Below, piece after piece: positions 1 to 12,442 of a stretch of 64,000 nt of DNA (the stretch's first letter is position 1; each line of letters opens with the position of its first letter). The DNA lies in contig JBBHKE010003397.1 of assembly GCA_037447655.1 (NCBI GenBank), positions 124,001 through 188,000 on the forward strand, read 5' to 3'. The notes under the pieces are model-generated. The model had not been told where the DNA came from. It made no database searches and saw only the letters and a list, made by a program, of their open reading frames with translations. The translations under genes were made by a program, and so were the position numbers. The stretch is from Zygnema cylindricum. Taxonomy: Eukaryota; Streptophyta; Zygnematophyceae; Zygnematales; Zygnemataceae.

Positions 1-106
1 CTTTTTCCCCACTTCTTACCTCATGCACCTGCGACGGAATTTCCTCGACCACCTCCTAACGCCACTCCTCTCCCATTTGACTCCCATTTGTAACTTCCCA
101 CCTTGC

Positions 107-1213
107 GTCCCTCCCTCCCAATATGCCCTCCCTCCCTCTCTCTCAATCCACCCTCCCTCCCTCCCAATCCGCCCTCCCTCCCTTCCTCCTTCCCTCCCTC
201 ACTCTCTTCCTCCCTCTCTCTCACCCTCCCTCTCTCCCTCCCTTCCTCCCTTACTTTTAATATACCCTCCCTCCCTTCTTTTATCCCTCCCTCCCAATCT
301 CTATTCCTCCCTCCCTATATCCCTCCCTCCCTCCCTCCTAATCTGCCCTCGTTCCCTTCCAATCCGCCCTCCCTCCCTCCCTCTTTCCCTCTCTCACCCT
401 CCTCCCTCCCTCCCTCTCTCCTAACCTACCCTCCCTCCTTTTATCCCTCTCTCCCTCCCTCCCTACATGTATCCCTCCCTCCCTCCCTCCCAATTTGCCT
501 TCTTTACCTTACAGTTTTCCCTCCCTCCCTCCAAATCTGCACTCCTCTCCGTCTCTCTCTCCCCCTATCCCTCCCTCCCTATCTCCCTCCCTCCCTCCCT
601 TCCTCCCTTCCTCCCTTCCTCCCTTCCTCCCTTCCTCCCTCCCTCTTTCCCTCCCTCCCCTCTCTCCGAATTTTCCCTCCCTCCCTCTTTCCCTCCCTCC
701 CAATCTACCTACCCTCCATCCTTTCCAATCCTCCCTCCTTCCCCCCGAATCTGCCTTCCCTCCCTCCCTCCCTCTATCCCAATCCACCCTCCCTCCCTCC
801 TTCCCTCCCTCAATCTCTCCCTCCCTCTCTCTCACCCTCCCTCCAACCCTCCCTCTCTCCTAATTTACCCTCCCTCCCTCATTGTATCCCTTCCTCCCCT
901 CCCTTTATCCCTCCCTTCTTATCTCCCTCCCTCCCTCCCTCCAAATATGCCCTCCTTCCCTCCCTCTTTCCCTCCCTCACTCTCTCCCTCCCTCTCTCTC
1001 ACCCTCCCTATTCTCTCGCACCCTCCCTCCCTCCAACCCTCTATCCCTCTTTCCCTCCCAATCCGCCCTCCCTCACTCCCTCTTTCCCTCCCTCACTCTC
1101 TTCCTCCCTCTCTCTCACCCTCCCTTTTCTCTCTCACTCTCCCTCCCTCCCTCCCTCTTTCCTAATCTATCCTCCCTCCCTCCTTTTTTCCCTCTCTCCC
1201 TCCCTCCCTCCCT

Positions 1214-1292
<79 letters not shown>
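107..1292. repeat. Long CCCT/CCTC homopyrimidine tract ending in (CT)n
   Basis: Almost uninterrupted pyrimidines on the + strand for about 1.2 kb. It is built of variants of CCCT, CCTT and CCTC and ends in a pure (CT)n run at about 1221-1292. Long Pro/Leu/Ser-rich open frames run through it in all + frames, and Arg/Glu/Gly frames run on the - strand. These are products of composition, not genes. It ends about 100 bases before the first recognised ATG6 exon, so it lies in an upstream intron of that gene or just outside it. Confidence 0.95.
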
Positions 1293-1296
<4 letters not shown>

Positions 1297-1397
1297 AGAA
1301 TTGTGAAAAGGAAGTGTCAAATGGAAGTATCGAATGTGTGAGTGACAATTAACCTGTGAACTTTGTATTGAAGGTTGCTGTTTGAGAAGGGTGGCAG

Positions 1398-4300
1398 GTG
1401 GACCATCCTGTCTGTGGAGAGTGTACTCGGGCTCTTGAAAACGAGCTGGCAATGGAGATTCGTGATACCGAGAAGGACATTGCGGCTTACGAGGCTTGCC
1501 TGCAACGCTTGGAGGCAGAAGAGCTGAGAACGTTGAGCAAAGAGGAGTTTTCTTTGCAAAAGGAGCAGGTCTAGTTCTTTTCTGGCTCATTAATCGTAGA
1601 TTATGCAATTGTTTACTGCATGTTAGACATTAAGAGGAGTTTGCCAAGGAGGTGCTCTGATTCCTTTTTTGCTGATTGATTTTAGTTTACGCATTTGTTT
1701 CCTGCACATCAACCATTAAGAGGAGGAACAGGTTTGTTCCTTTCTGGCTTTTTAGTCAATGTCTGTGCATTAGTTTTCTGCACATTAATCATTACAGCCG
1801 ACATGATGGCTGGTCAACAATGCATTCAACATGTGTTGATCCCAGGCACTTATGACCGTGTTTCGTTGACTAGAGTACCATGGTTGTTGAAACTGTGGCA
1901 GTATTGGAAATGTTGAGTGAACTATGAAAGTTTAGTGATTAACTGAAACTGGCACAATGATTACGGTAGTCACTTGATTTGCTTATGTTCAAATACAAGC
2001 TCTTGATTGTTTTACTGTCAAAGGGAAAATGCTGTTAACCTATAATGCGTGAATACTACATTCTGGTTTAGTCGCACATTTTAGAGTCATGTTTGCTGTA
2101 GTAGTTTCCCAGTTTGGAATCATTCCTGCTTTAGTTTTGGCACCTGTCTGCTTTTGACGTTTTTCCTTTGATCCCAGGAAAAGTTCTGAATGTTCAAAAG
2201 CCCTTTAAATTTACATTTTGTAATCATGCCTGCGTTAGATGTTTTCCCTTTTATCACAGCCGAAGTCATTATGAATGCTCAAAAGTCTTTCAACGACATC
2301 TACTGTTCAAGAGTCTCTGGAAAACTTGATTGTTCAAAATTCTCCCGAAAACTCAATTGTTCAAAAGTCCCCAGAAAACTCGATTGTTCAAAAGTCTCCC
2401 AAAAACTCAATCGTTCAAAAGTCTCCCGAAAACTTGATTCTTCAAAAGTCTCCCGAAATACTGTTTGAAAGTCTTCCGAATTTTCTGCTGCAGGCCGAGG
2501 CCGAGGAGCGGCTTCTCGTGGCCCAGCTGGCTCGAGTGCAGGCAGAGCGCGCAGAAGTGAGGCGGGAATTGGAGGAAGTGGACACTAAGGCAGCTCAGCT
2601 GGACGACTTGCAGCAGAGGTAGAAAGACGATTCTGACCGTTGGTCTTTGGGAAAGGGCTTTGCTTTCTCTCTCCCTCTCCCTCTTCCCTGTCCCTCTCCT
2701 CTCCCTCTCCCTCTCCCTCTCCTCTCCCTCTCCCTCTCCTCTCCCTCTCCCTCTCCTCTCCTCTCCCTCTCCCTCTCCCTCTCCCTCTCCCTCTCCCTCT
2801 CCCTCTCCTCTCCTCTCCCTCTCCTCTCCCTCTCCCTCCTCTCCTCTCCTCTCCCTCTCCTCTCCCTCTCCTCTCTAGTAAATAATAAAAATAAAATAAT
2901 AAATAAATGTCATGTTAAAATAATAAATGTATGTAAATAAAATATGTATGTCATAAATAATGTCATCCATGTATATAAATAAAAATAATAAATAATAAAA
3001 TGTCATGTCATGCATGTAAATGTAAAAATGTCATGTGTATGTAATTAAAATAAATATGCATGTCGTAAATGTCATGTCATGTCATCCATCATGTATGTCA
3101 TGTCATCATGTCATGTCTCATGTCATGTCATCATCTTATGTATCCTCCTCCTCCTCTCTCTCCTCTCCATTTATCCCTCCCTCCCTCGTGATTTGGATCC
3201 AGTTGAGGGATGGTTTTGTCTTTGGACCATTTTTTTTTTCATTCATTTGGATGGTACAGAAATTTTGTAGAAGCTGTACTTTTTAGTTTTTGGCACAATT
3301 GTACTATCTCACTCTCTATCGCACTCACTATCTGTACTATCTCTCTTTGGGTTCGAAAGCTGACTAACGGGTTGACAGTTAGTCATTTCATTATAAGGGT
3401 GACTGTGACTTCGATTAATTAGTGGTTATAGATTTTGATTCATGAGTTATATTAATTAGTTGTTATACTATTCTAATTGCTAAATGGATTAATTAGGCCT
3501 ATACATTTTTAATGGTCAACTGTAGAAGTTGAACTGGTATTCACGAACCAGCTGTGACTGAAAGCTGTGACTGAAATAAGTTATTGTGGAAGCAAATTCC
3601 TTTGCAAAGCCTGTGATGTTCTTTTTAACTTTTCGTCATCTTATCCACCAGCTACTTTATCTTCATTGTCGGGTCATTTTAGTTTCTGAAATTGATTCAT
3701 ATTTGACTCCTGGTACTCTCCCTTCTCTGGCTGCAGGTATTGGCATGAGTGGAACGACTTGAGACTACAGCTGGGTGCCCACCAGGTGCCTCTATTTCTC
3801 CTTTTATCTTTTTATAAGGTTGATTATGGATTTGAATTTGCATTTTTTTTCAAATATGTAGATTGCGAAGCTCATTTGCTCTAATCATGTGCCTTATATC
3901 TCTTTTTTTTGGTAAGGTTGTCGGTTTGGATGTTGATAATGGATTTGAAATGGCATTTGATGTCCAATGTGTAGATTTCAGTGCTGGTTTGCTGAGTCCT
4001 ACAGAAGTATGCTGCTTGAGGTCAGGAGGAGAGAGACGCAGTTTTGGCAAAAATGGAGGTAGCAACCGCCCAATTGGATTCCTTGAAGAGCACAAATGTG
4101 TTAAATGATGCATTTCATATTTGGCATGATGGAGAGTTCGGTACCATCAATAACTTTCGACTTGGTCGACTGCCCACTGTCTCAGTAGGTTCCTTTCTGA
4201 CTCCCACCTGTCTTTGATATGAGGTTTTCCTTTCAAGGAACTCAATTGGGTCGAAGGCAAAAATTTGTAATTGATAATCATAGCCATTTTCAGGTTACCC

Positions 4301-5899
4301 AAAATTCAATAGTTTGTCAAAGAAATGGGCATTTTAAAAGTATGGAAAGTTTTCTCACAGTGGTTTTTTTATTCTCTTGGTATAGCTGACGGTCCAGTAT
4401 GCCACGGATTTTTTTAAGCAGATAGATGATATTATTTATCTTAAGAATAGTTTGTTCATTTGTTACACTTGATTGCAACGACTCCAAATTGCAATGTCGT
4501 GGGGGAGTTGCTCTATGTATCAGTCAATGATCCTTAAATTTCTGCTTTCACTGTCTCCGTCGAAATAGGTAGTTGTAGCTTTTCCTAAACTGGAATACAA
4601 TTGAAACAGCCTTTTTCTGCGGTAATTCAATGTAGTTATAAATAAACTCTTCTTCTTAAAACGAGTGAGACATTAACGAGATGTTGGGGAATGAAATGCA
4701 GGTGGAGTGGGATGAAATCAATGCTGCCTGGGGTCAGGCATCTCTTCTCCTCTTTACAATGGCGCAAATGTGTCGATTCACATTCTCGTAAGACTATTTG
4801 TCTCAGCAATTTAGAACTTCCTTCTTAGACTCTTTGCCTCAACCATTCAGAACTTCCTTCTAAAAACTCTTTGTCTCAACCATTTAGAACTTCACTCTTA
4901 AGGCTCTTTGCCTCATAGAAGGCCCCTCCATCTTTCTCTGCTCATCCAACCATACGAGGTCACTCAAAGTGTTTTTTTTGGGTAAGGGATCTGGAGCCTG
5001 TCTTCTCTATGATTGATGGAACGCTCTTTTGGTGGGATTTTCTTCTCTATTACTGGTGGGACAGGTATAAGATCCTACCAATGGGCAGCCACCCTCGCAT
5101 TGCAGACGGAAGGAATGCATTGGACTTGTGAGTGAAAGGATTTGCATTTGTAATCCTAAGATACGCGGAAATTCGATGTGGGACATGTTATTGAAATCCG
5201 ATCCACACTATCAACGAAGATGCTTCCCTAAATTTGCTTGTTTATTTGGCAAGCTGAAAACTGTTTACTTTTTGCAATACTATTATATATTTATGGTTTT
5301 TTTTGTGAAACTGTCTGGGTGTGAGATGAGACACCGCAGGTATGGACCTGTTAATCTCTTTTGGAGCACACGGTACGACAAGGCCATGGTTTTGTACTTA
5401 ACCTGTTTGAAAGAATTTGGCGAATTTGCTCATGCAAAGGACCGGGCAGCAGATGTTCCGCCCGAAAAGTGCTTTCAACTGCCCTATAAGTGAGCTCCGA
5501 TCTCATAAATAACAACATTTCTAGTGTTTTAGATACGTCGACAGTTGAAAGAGATAAGGAAATGTCTTGGGCTCACTATTGATTGTCTATTTTCGAGTAT
5601 CCTCCAGGAACCGTTGACGATCTCTAACTAGTGTTGACTCACAAAAAGTTTTTTTCTGGTACAGGATCGATGGCGATAAAGTTCACGGGTTAACGATTAA
5701 ACAAAGTTTTAATCGAGATGAGAAATGGACAAAGGCTCTTAAGTATACTTTATGCGACCTTAAATGGGCCCTTGTTTGGCTTATTAACAATGCTGCCCCA
5801 CACCAACCTTCACCGCCTCCGGCTCAAAACTTATCATCCTCTCAGGAAGCAGTTAACAATTTGACGGTAGGAATGTCATCTTTGGCAATGAAGTCGTAA
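1398..5899 (+). CDS. ATG6: Autophagy protein ATG6 / Beclin 1, 3' part (5' exons off the window)
   Basis: ATG6 is a subunit of the class III PI3-kinase (VPS34) complex that makes PI3P for autophagosome formation and vacuolar sorting. Eight exons join in frame: 1398-1568, 2494-2618, 3737-3785, 4026-4184, 4702-4787, 5065-5127, 5340-5489 and 5665-5899 (TAA). All have GT-AG borders and total 1038 bases, 345 residues. Exon 1 reads [13 protein letters not shown] (the conserved Cys-x2-Cys before the coiled coil) and [11 protein letters not shown]-like residues. Exon 2 is the Glu/Arg-rich coiled coil. The BARA domain follows: [46 protein letters not shown] and [15 protein letters not shown]. The coiled coil and BARA domain look intact. 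The N-terminal region, including the BH3-like segment, should lie left of base 1. The tail after the last BARA helix is Pro/Gln/Ser-rich. Identification rests on recalled family motifs, not a search. Confidence 0.95.
2280..2475 (+). repeat. 27-bp minisatellite just upstream of ATG6 exon 2496 region
   Basis: About seven head-to-tail copies of a 27-base unit around TTCAAAAGTCTCCCGAAAAC, with a few substitutions per copy. The period is a multiple of three, so one + frame stays open through the array with a 9-residue unit (IVQKSPENS). That frame continues without a stop through the splice acceptor at 2493 into the coiled-coil exon. By position the array belongs to the intron 1569-2493. Confidence 0.9.
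2664..2877. repeat. CCCTCT microsatellite in an ATG6 intron
   Basis: About 210 bases of CTCTCC/CCCTCT repeats on the + strand, inside the intron 2619-3736. Serine/leucine/proline frames across it are low-complexity artefacts. Confidence 0.95.
2880..3146. repeat. AT-rich and TCATG microsatellite block in an ATG6 intron
   Basis: The first half is AATAAA-rich and the second half is built of ATGTC/TCATG pentamers (about 3000-3140). It directly abuts the CCCTCT tract in the same intron, so three unrelated simple repeats sit side by side. Confidence 0.85.
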
Positions 5900-8800
5900 C
5901 TTCGCATGAATGACAACACTATTTCTGGTTCATAACACGTGGTAAAGATTTCCTACGACTCTTTAAGTTGTTTTTTTTGCAAAATGCTTGTAAATACTAG
6001 CCGTCAGTTCATTGGCTTGCATTGAGAAAGTAGATTGTCAGGTGGATCTTGTGGATTCAAAGGGAGGAAGAGTAATTTTGTTGAAATAATATGCCCAATG
6101 GCAGTCGAATAAATGTGGCAGTACAATTTTGTCTTAAATGTTGTGTGTTTTGATTAAAACACATTAATTGTTTACTTGGATATGGCAATACTGTTGTTTT
6201 ATTCCTGTTTCATTTGAATCGTGTTGAAGGCTAAGAGTAACATTAAAGACCCACTTAGGTGTTTAAGTCATTGCTGGTTATGTGACTATGGAATGACTGG
6301 AGAGAAAACTCTCTCTCTTTTTGAACCATATACTACATCGTGAGTTGTTTTTAGAGTAAATTATTAGTGTGGGGCTTAGTGTGATGAATTCTAATTCTAA
6401 CTTGGTTCCAGATGACCTGGCTGTTTGTAACCCATTAAGACTTGGCCAGGTTTTGGGATGAAACCGAATCAAATTGACTTAAAACCGGTTCTTTTCAAAC
6501 TAGAACCTGGTTTAAACCGGTTTAGTTCGCTTGAGTGACGTTAGAAACTGTTCGGTTTGGCTCAATCAAGCCGAACCTGGTTTGAACCAACGTAAGGTAG
6601 TACGGTCTGTAAAAGTGCAGGAGTATTCAAGGTGTGTGTGATTAAAAGTACAGTAAAATCACATAACAATGTGCGAATGTTGTAAAAATAGTAGGCTATA
6701 TTTGAAGAGATGACTTTTGGGAATTTTAATGTTGTTTTCTCTGGTAAGCATCTTCATCCTTTGTTCCTAGTGCAAAAAAAGGCATCAAGCATGTGGCAGT
6801 TTTAAGGTAAAAAACGGACTAGGTCAACTTTGTCACCTTATCTGGTTTGCTCTCTTTATGAAATGAATTGAGCGAAAGAGACTGGTCATTGCTCAAGTTT
6901 GAGCAAGCAACCACCTGAAAGAATAATAATGAACTTTTTCTTCACGAAAACCCTTGCGAGAAGATGGGCAGTGGGAATGGTGTATGTGTAATGTTACAAT
7001 ATTTATTTATTTATAGGATTTATTACTATTTTTTTAGATTTTTATTGGGTCCGCATTTGAGAGTTTTGGGTGAGTGTTACAACATCAATCACTTTGGCTC
7101 AGAACCCAGTTTGTCTGATGTTCATCATGGGTATAGTACACCACTCTTCCTTTCTTAGTGTTAATGACATTAATTCGGTTGTGACTATTTGTGGCCAAAA
7201 AATCAAAAAATAATGTAACAAAAAATATTTGAAAACATGGACTACAACCAGCATCGTCTCCTTAGGCTAAACGTTATTAATTCTAATTTCGCATTAACAC
7301 TAATAACGATTAGCAGTGTAGTGACACTCCAACTAGAATCGGGGCTTGGAAGTTGGTCACCAAACCATACCTTACATTACCTTTAAGAACAGCAAAAAAA
7401 AATGAAGGGAAAGAAAGCAAAGACGCAGGAAAATCCCTCCAAATCTGATTTACCCAATGTACATCACTCGTGCATTGGCATGATGACTGTTATATTACTA
7501 TCTACACATACAGTTTCTACTTTTTTTCGGTTAGTCAGGGTAATACCTACATTTGTACATTTTTTCAAACCGGAATGACTTGATCAACCGTTTTGAGTAT
7601 AACCGTGTTAAGAAAACACATGTTAAGAAAACCATCTGATTACACAGGTTCAAAATTAATAGCTGAAACAAAACTCAAGAGAACAAAGCTGGATGCAGAC
7701 TACAACAAACCGAATGGTTATTAAAACCGAGCAGAATGAACCAAGCCGTAAAGTCTTGAAAATCTACAACAATGAACAAAAATATGGTAAAGTTTAGCTG
7801 TATAATCTGTGTACTATCCAAATTAAGACTAACACTACTCCAAAATTTTTACGCCGCGTTTGCATATCCTAAGCCAAACCAATTTACACTGACAGAGCCA
7901 TTGACGGATCCTTTCGGAATGTTTAGACGGAAATCTATCAAAATGTTCTTCCTTGTCCTATCTTTCTCCTCCTCTGTTACCTCTCCCCTCTCCCTCCACG
8001 TTATTTTAGTGTGTATGCAAGGGAGCATACAGCCAACTCTCTCCCTTTCCTTCATTAGAAAAAGAAAAATGACTGAGACAAAACAAACCCTAAAACACCG
8101 GTAACAAATACCACATCCTCAAAATTTCAGCAGTTTCACTCAGAACTGTCAGTAAAAACAGAACCAGGAAACATGCTGTGCCAAAAGCTAGAAACCGGCA
8201 GAACCAGATCCATATGCAGCAATACTCTGTTAATTGTTATCAACAATAATACCACTAACTCAGAGCCTGAATATTTTCCGCTCTATAGCTAAGAACACTA
8301 ATTCTGATTTTCTTCGCACTAAAGGTTTTAAATAGCAGCACTATTAGAACTAATAATACTAATCTTGACCCCACGTTAGCAATTTCCTCACACGCTAATA
8401 GTGATTCACCAGTGTAGTGTCAATACTGTTACAGTTTGACAAATACTGTGATAGGAAACAACTAAAATCCGTCAACTGCATGAAATTTGTTTGAATACAA
8501 ACATAAAACTACAATTATTTGCAAACAACGAGTTGTTCATCGGATTAAAAAGTCTGCAACTCCGGTATTGACGCTTCTTAAAGGTCTAGAACCATGGCTA
8601 CTGGAAATACTAATCCTGACGTCCAACCAGGAAAAAAAATAGGAACACAGAAGCACAACAAAATGCAGCCAAGGAAGCAAAGAGCATAAAAAAAAACACC
8701 ACTTCAAACAAACAAAAGACCAAACTACAAAAATCGGAGAAAAAAAAGCGTCGTCGGCTGATCTTTACAATTAGCAAGAGGAGGAAAGGCCATTCTTTTC

Positions 8801-9065
8801 ACAAATTCAACAGAACCTTACAAACTTTGTAAACCACTCGTACTTCCGGATGGGCAACTGCCTTTCTGACTACCAACCAGCACTATCTCCATGGTTACCA
8901 AATCTGTGAGCTCTGGTCGACTTTCTTCCTCGCTACAATCCTTTTAGCCTCTCCTTTTTTGACAATCCTTTTTTAAAATATGGTTCCATGTCTCCATATG
9001 TATGGAAAACATCACCAACCGCTACACGACTTGTCGCTTGAAACTTTTTGCCTTTCACTTTATGC
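5900..9065. other. Intergenic region between convergent ATG6 and P2 genes
   Basis: About 3.2 kb between the ATG6 stop and the P2 stop, which face each other. I see no coding homology. It holds one candidate small TIR element (7139-7318). A lone degenerate TIR end lies near 8391-8418. A short cluster of inverted AACCGGTT/GGTTTAAACC motifs lies at about 6480-6600. Open frames here are short and have no recognisable motifs. Confidence 0.6.
7139..7318. mobile_element. Candidate degenerate TIR element (MITE), TA-flanked
   Basis: The left end reads TACACCAC...TTAGTGTTAATG and the right end, reverse-complemented, reads TACACTGCTAATCGTTATTAGTGTTAATG. Both ends abut a TA dinucleotide. The match between ends is partial, but the right end carries the TCGTTATTAGTG core of the family seen intact at 10729, 16207, 17333 and 22202. 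About 180 bases long, with no coding capacity. Confidence 0.45.
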
Positions 9066-10334
9066 TTAGTCGAAGAGACTGAAACCCATGTCCTGAACCC
9101 CGACAAACAACAAAAAGAAAAAAGTCAGTATTAATAAACCTAATAAAAGAAAAAAACCAGCGACAAAAGTCAGTATTCCCAGCCCCCTTAGCTCTAACAT
9201 CAGAATGTGGATGGATGACTATGAGAAAACCTGCGTTGAAAAATTAACCATAAGATGAGAACTTAGTTTCCATTGCGGCATTGAAAAAGAAGGGGAAAGG
9301 TTACTGTAAATTGTTATGACCTTAAAACCCTACAGTACTTTCCCAGCATTACGGAATACACAAAAATGCAGAGAGTCTAAAAAACCAAAACCAGAATTAA
9401 GCTTCTCCAAAGGAGAAACCCTACAATGATTCCTTCAAAAGGAAAAAACCCTTCCCGAATGTTCTTCAGAAAAAATCCCAGCAAAGACTCCTTGAAGAGA
9501 AAAAACCCTAGAATGGTCAAAGGGAAAAACCCTAGAAAGACACCTTGGAAGGAAAAATCCCTCCAGCCAATTAAAACACAGAACCCTAGAAAAAATCCTT
9601 CAAAACAAACCGGCATTGGAACCTAACATGACTTAAAAGTGTTTCAACAAAACATTCTAAATTGACCTTTCAACTTTCCAAGATAAACTTTCTGCAAATA
9701 TACCCTCCAAACCTAATTCACATTCTCTCACTCAAAAATATTCAATTCCGTACAAAGGCCAAATATTCAAAGCATATCCAAACTTACACTACCACCACAA
9801 CACGACAAACCTAAAAACTATTCTCCAAAACCGAGAGATCTTCCCAGCCACCCTGTCTCTCTATTCCTCCACACTAATCTCCCAAACCCTAATCAGCTCT
9901 CCTCACCCTCACTCCATCTCTCCCTCCCTCCCCCGATTCCCATTCCCATTCCACCTCCCCCTCCCCCTCCCTCTCCCTCTCCCTCTCCCACTCCCACTCC
10001 CACTCACATCATCTGACTCCTCCTTCTCTTCCTCCTTCTTCTCCTCCTTCTCCTCCTTGACCTCCTCTGCGGCCGCCGCTCCTCCTCCTCCTCCTCCTCC
10101 TCCTACTGCCACTGCAGCTCCTCCTCCTCCTCCTCCTGGTACTGCGGCAAACTTCTCTCTACCAGCCGCAATAACCTCCGTTATGTCACGTCCCTTCAGT
10201 TCGCCCAACAGCAGTTCTATGCGCTCATCCTCCGCCTCAGCGCCGACTGAAGAAAGAATATTCTTAATATCTTCGGCGGAAGGGGAGGAGTTTCCACCTA
10301 AGAGAGCGAGGAGGTAGGCGGCTACAACCTTCAT
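9066..10334 (-). CDS. RPP2: 60S acidic ribosomal protein P2
   Basis: P2 is a component of the ribosomal stalk (with P0 and P1) that recruits elongation factors on the large subunit. Exon 1 is 10334-10008 (109 codons). The ATG lies in a GCCACC context and gives [19 protein letters not shown], the typical P2 N-terminus. The helical dimerisation domain follows to about residue 65, then a Gly/Ala hinge (residues 67-89) and an acidic Glu/Lys tail ending EESDD. A consensus GTGAGT donor follows. The last exon, 9092-9066, preceded by CAG, supplies DMGFSLFD and TAA. The joined tail [13 protein letters not shown] is the universal P-protein C-terminus. The product is 117 residues, normal for P2. Reading on past the donor gives only an Arg/Gly-rich artefact, so the 915-base intron is firmly supported. 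Confidence 0.96.
9325..9891. promoter_or_regulatory. Cluster of telo-box (AAACCCTA) motifs in the P2 intron
   Basis: AAACCCTA occurs at about 9325, 9416, 9503, 9527 and 9884, with near-matches at 9582 and in the GGAAAAAYCCY units between 9416 and 9600. Telo boxes are known regulatory elements of plant ribosomal-protein and translation genes, usually in promoters or first introns. Here they sit in the only intron of P2 and are partly arranged as an irregular 30-40 base repeat. Regulatory function is inferred. Confidence 0.55.
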
Positions 10335-10530
10335 GGTGGCGGGGAGAGAGGGAGAGAGAGAGAGAGAGAGTTAGGGCGGAGAGAGACGCACAAAGGAGAG
10401 AGGGCCGAAGAAAGGCTCGTGCGCGGGAGAGAGAGGGAATCGGAGGGAGAGCGGAGGCGCTTTGGGTGGGAGAGGGAGATCTTTTGGCCGTTCGATGAAA
10501 ACGATCGGACGATAGGCGTGGCTCTCGCAC
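10335..10530 (-). promoter_or_regulatory. P2 5' leader/promoter, GA-rich on the + strand
   Basis: Immediately upstream of the P2 ATG, the + strand has a (GA)n run and GGGAGAGAG repeats, so the transcript would carry a CT-rich leader of the kind common for plant ribosomal-protein genes. No TATA box could be assigned with confidence. Confidence 0.4.
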
Positions 10531-10728
10531 GTTTTTAGACCAGGTTAAAATGTGCGGACACGATTGGAAAGTCTATATGCGGTTTTCTCATACTGTACGT
10601 ATGATATACGGAATTTCGAGCTTGTATATAAACAATACCTTATATAGTGTTCCAAGTAGTTTCGCACGATTGAAGTTGTGAACTATGCGGCTGACGACGT
10701 TTTTTGTCGGCGAGCAATGGACCCGTTA

Positions 10729-11268
10729 CACCGCGCATCGTTATTAGTGTCACGGTCACTAATTTGGGTTCTTAAAATTTTGATTTTTTTCCAAAAATAG
10801 TATACGTGATTTTAATTTTTCCTTGACGTTAATTGAGGTTCCGTACAAATTAGCGTACAGAACGAAAGTACATTAATATGTAAATAGTGTGGTGTACGGT
10901 CGATGTCAGACCGTACATAAATGTACCTTTTTAGTTGAAAATTTTACAAAAAATGAATTAAATCGGACGCGTTCGCATAGGAACGTGCGCTAAAAAAACG
11001 GGATTGGTCTGACATGTAAATAAGTCTGACATGTACAGATATTAAAATTTCACTACGGTGTACGATTTTTTATATTTTGTACGGATACATATAATAATGT
11101 ATATAATCGTACAGAAAATTTTCCATTTTTGCTGTTCCAAATTAGCGTGAACACTGAAATTAGAATAAACCTTTTTTTTTTTTAATTTTCAAATTCTTAA
11201 TTAGCGTCAATGACGGTATATTTACTTACACACTATTTAAACTTTGACACTAATAACGATGCGCGGTG
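10729..11268. mobile_element. TA-flanked TIR element, full length (540 bp)
   Basis: The left end CACCGCGCATCGTTATTAG is mirrored at the right end (CTAATAACGATGCGCGGTG), and both ends are flanked by TA. The interior has no transposase-like frame. It contains a GTACGGTC...GACCGTAC inverted motif and a GCGCACG/CGTGCGC stem. It is the inverted-orientation relative of the copy at 22202-22748: the strings around the ends, CACTATTTAAACTTTGACAC and AACCCAAATTAGTG, recur there reverse-complemented. This looks like a non-autonomous DNA transposon of the Tc1/mariner target type (TA). The superfamily is inferred from TA and TIR only. Confidence 0.8.
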
Positions 11269-11270
11269 TA

Positions 11271-12440
11271 GTATTTTGAGAGGAATTGGCGGAAGTCAGG
11301 GGAAGGGTTCATCCGGGGAAGATACACCTGTACATGGAAACGTTCCGCTTCGCGTTTTTCAGAGCGTTGACGTCTACGCTCACAGATCAAATCCTCGACA
11401 AAACTGATGAGCGACAAGGAAACCGCATTTTGTTAAATGCAAACCATTGGTTGGCTATTTGTTGTGTCTCTCAGTTCGTCTATGACTCTATGTACTCGAA
11501 CGGCCATCCGTCGCATATCTTAACAAGTCCTATCCTTCTAGATCCAAACCTCTAACCAATCAATGATAGCTCAACCATTCTTTCATATTATTTTGCTTTC
11601 CACATTGCCTTTCTCCTCGCATGGGTTTCTTTCAGGATCAAGTTTTCTTGTTATTATTTTTAAGTGGGTGCATGCTCAAACCGAGGAGATGACATATTTC
11701 TTTGCTTATTTCATTTATTTAAAGAGAAAAAACAATATTGCATTTAAATTGACCCAAAGAAGCCCGAGAATGACACTCCAACTTCTTTAGCGAAACAAAT
11801 TTAAAGTCACAAATGCCTTAGAAATCCATTGAAAAAGACCAATCAAAAGCCATGTAAAATCGCCAATGAAAGCCACTTAAAATGGCCAACAAAAGCCTTC
11901 TCCAAAATGGATAAGTGTCTGGTTACCAACGCCAACAGAAGACAATTGCAGCCATGCCATAGAAATTCAAGCGTCCACCTAGTCTTACTTTAAGGTACTA
12001 ATTGATCTATCATGTAAACCACCACATTGTCAATGTCAATATTGTATTTTACCAGTTGTTTATGACTGTCGGCGCCATATCATTTTCGCCCGCATGGTCA
12101 ACATATAGCTCATCTAACATGACAGTATGAAAACAAGTTCTCTAGCCCTTACGAATACAACAAACATGATCATGGAGGTCCACTTGGTGCTTAACACTTA
12201 AAATGTTTACCACATACTAAAAAAAAAAAAACTTTTACGGTTTTTTCAAAATTAAAGCAAAGTGGTTCAAACTTCAATGAGTATTGATGACAACAACGAG
12301 ATGGAAAAACGCCCCCCAAATGTTAACATGTAGTCACAATGCACATGCCTCGACCGTCGCTCCCGCCAAACCATCAAAGTCTTATAAGTGCACATTTGTT
12401 GCGTCAAGTACGAATTACGAGCGGATTGGAGAGGGGCAGA
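11271..12440. other. Non-coding intergenic region
   Basis: About 1.2 kb with no recognised gene, RNA or intact mobile element. Open frames are at most 90 codons and lack motifs. A loose repetition of CCAATCAAAAGCC-like strings appears at about 11830-11910. Confidence 0.5.
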
Positions 12441-12442
12441 GA

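Noticed and set aside
103-1341. 412-codon Ser/Pro/Leu open frame and its overlapping frames
   Set aside because: All frames of a CCCT tract are open on both strands. There is no non-repetitive segment, domain or codon bias.
9909-10007. Arg/Gly-rich C-terminal extension of ribosomal P2
   Set aside because: It begins at a perfect GTGAGT donor and replaces the universal P-protein tail, which is found intact at 9092-9066. It is intron sequence.
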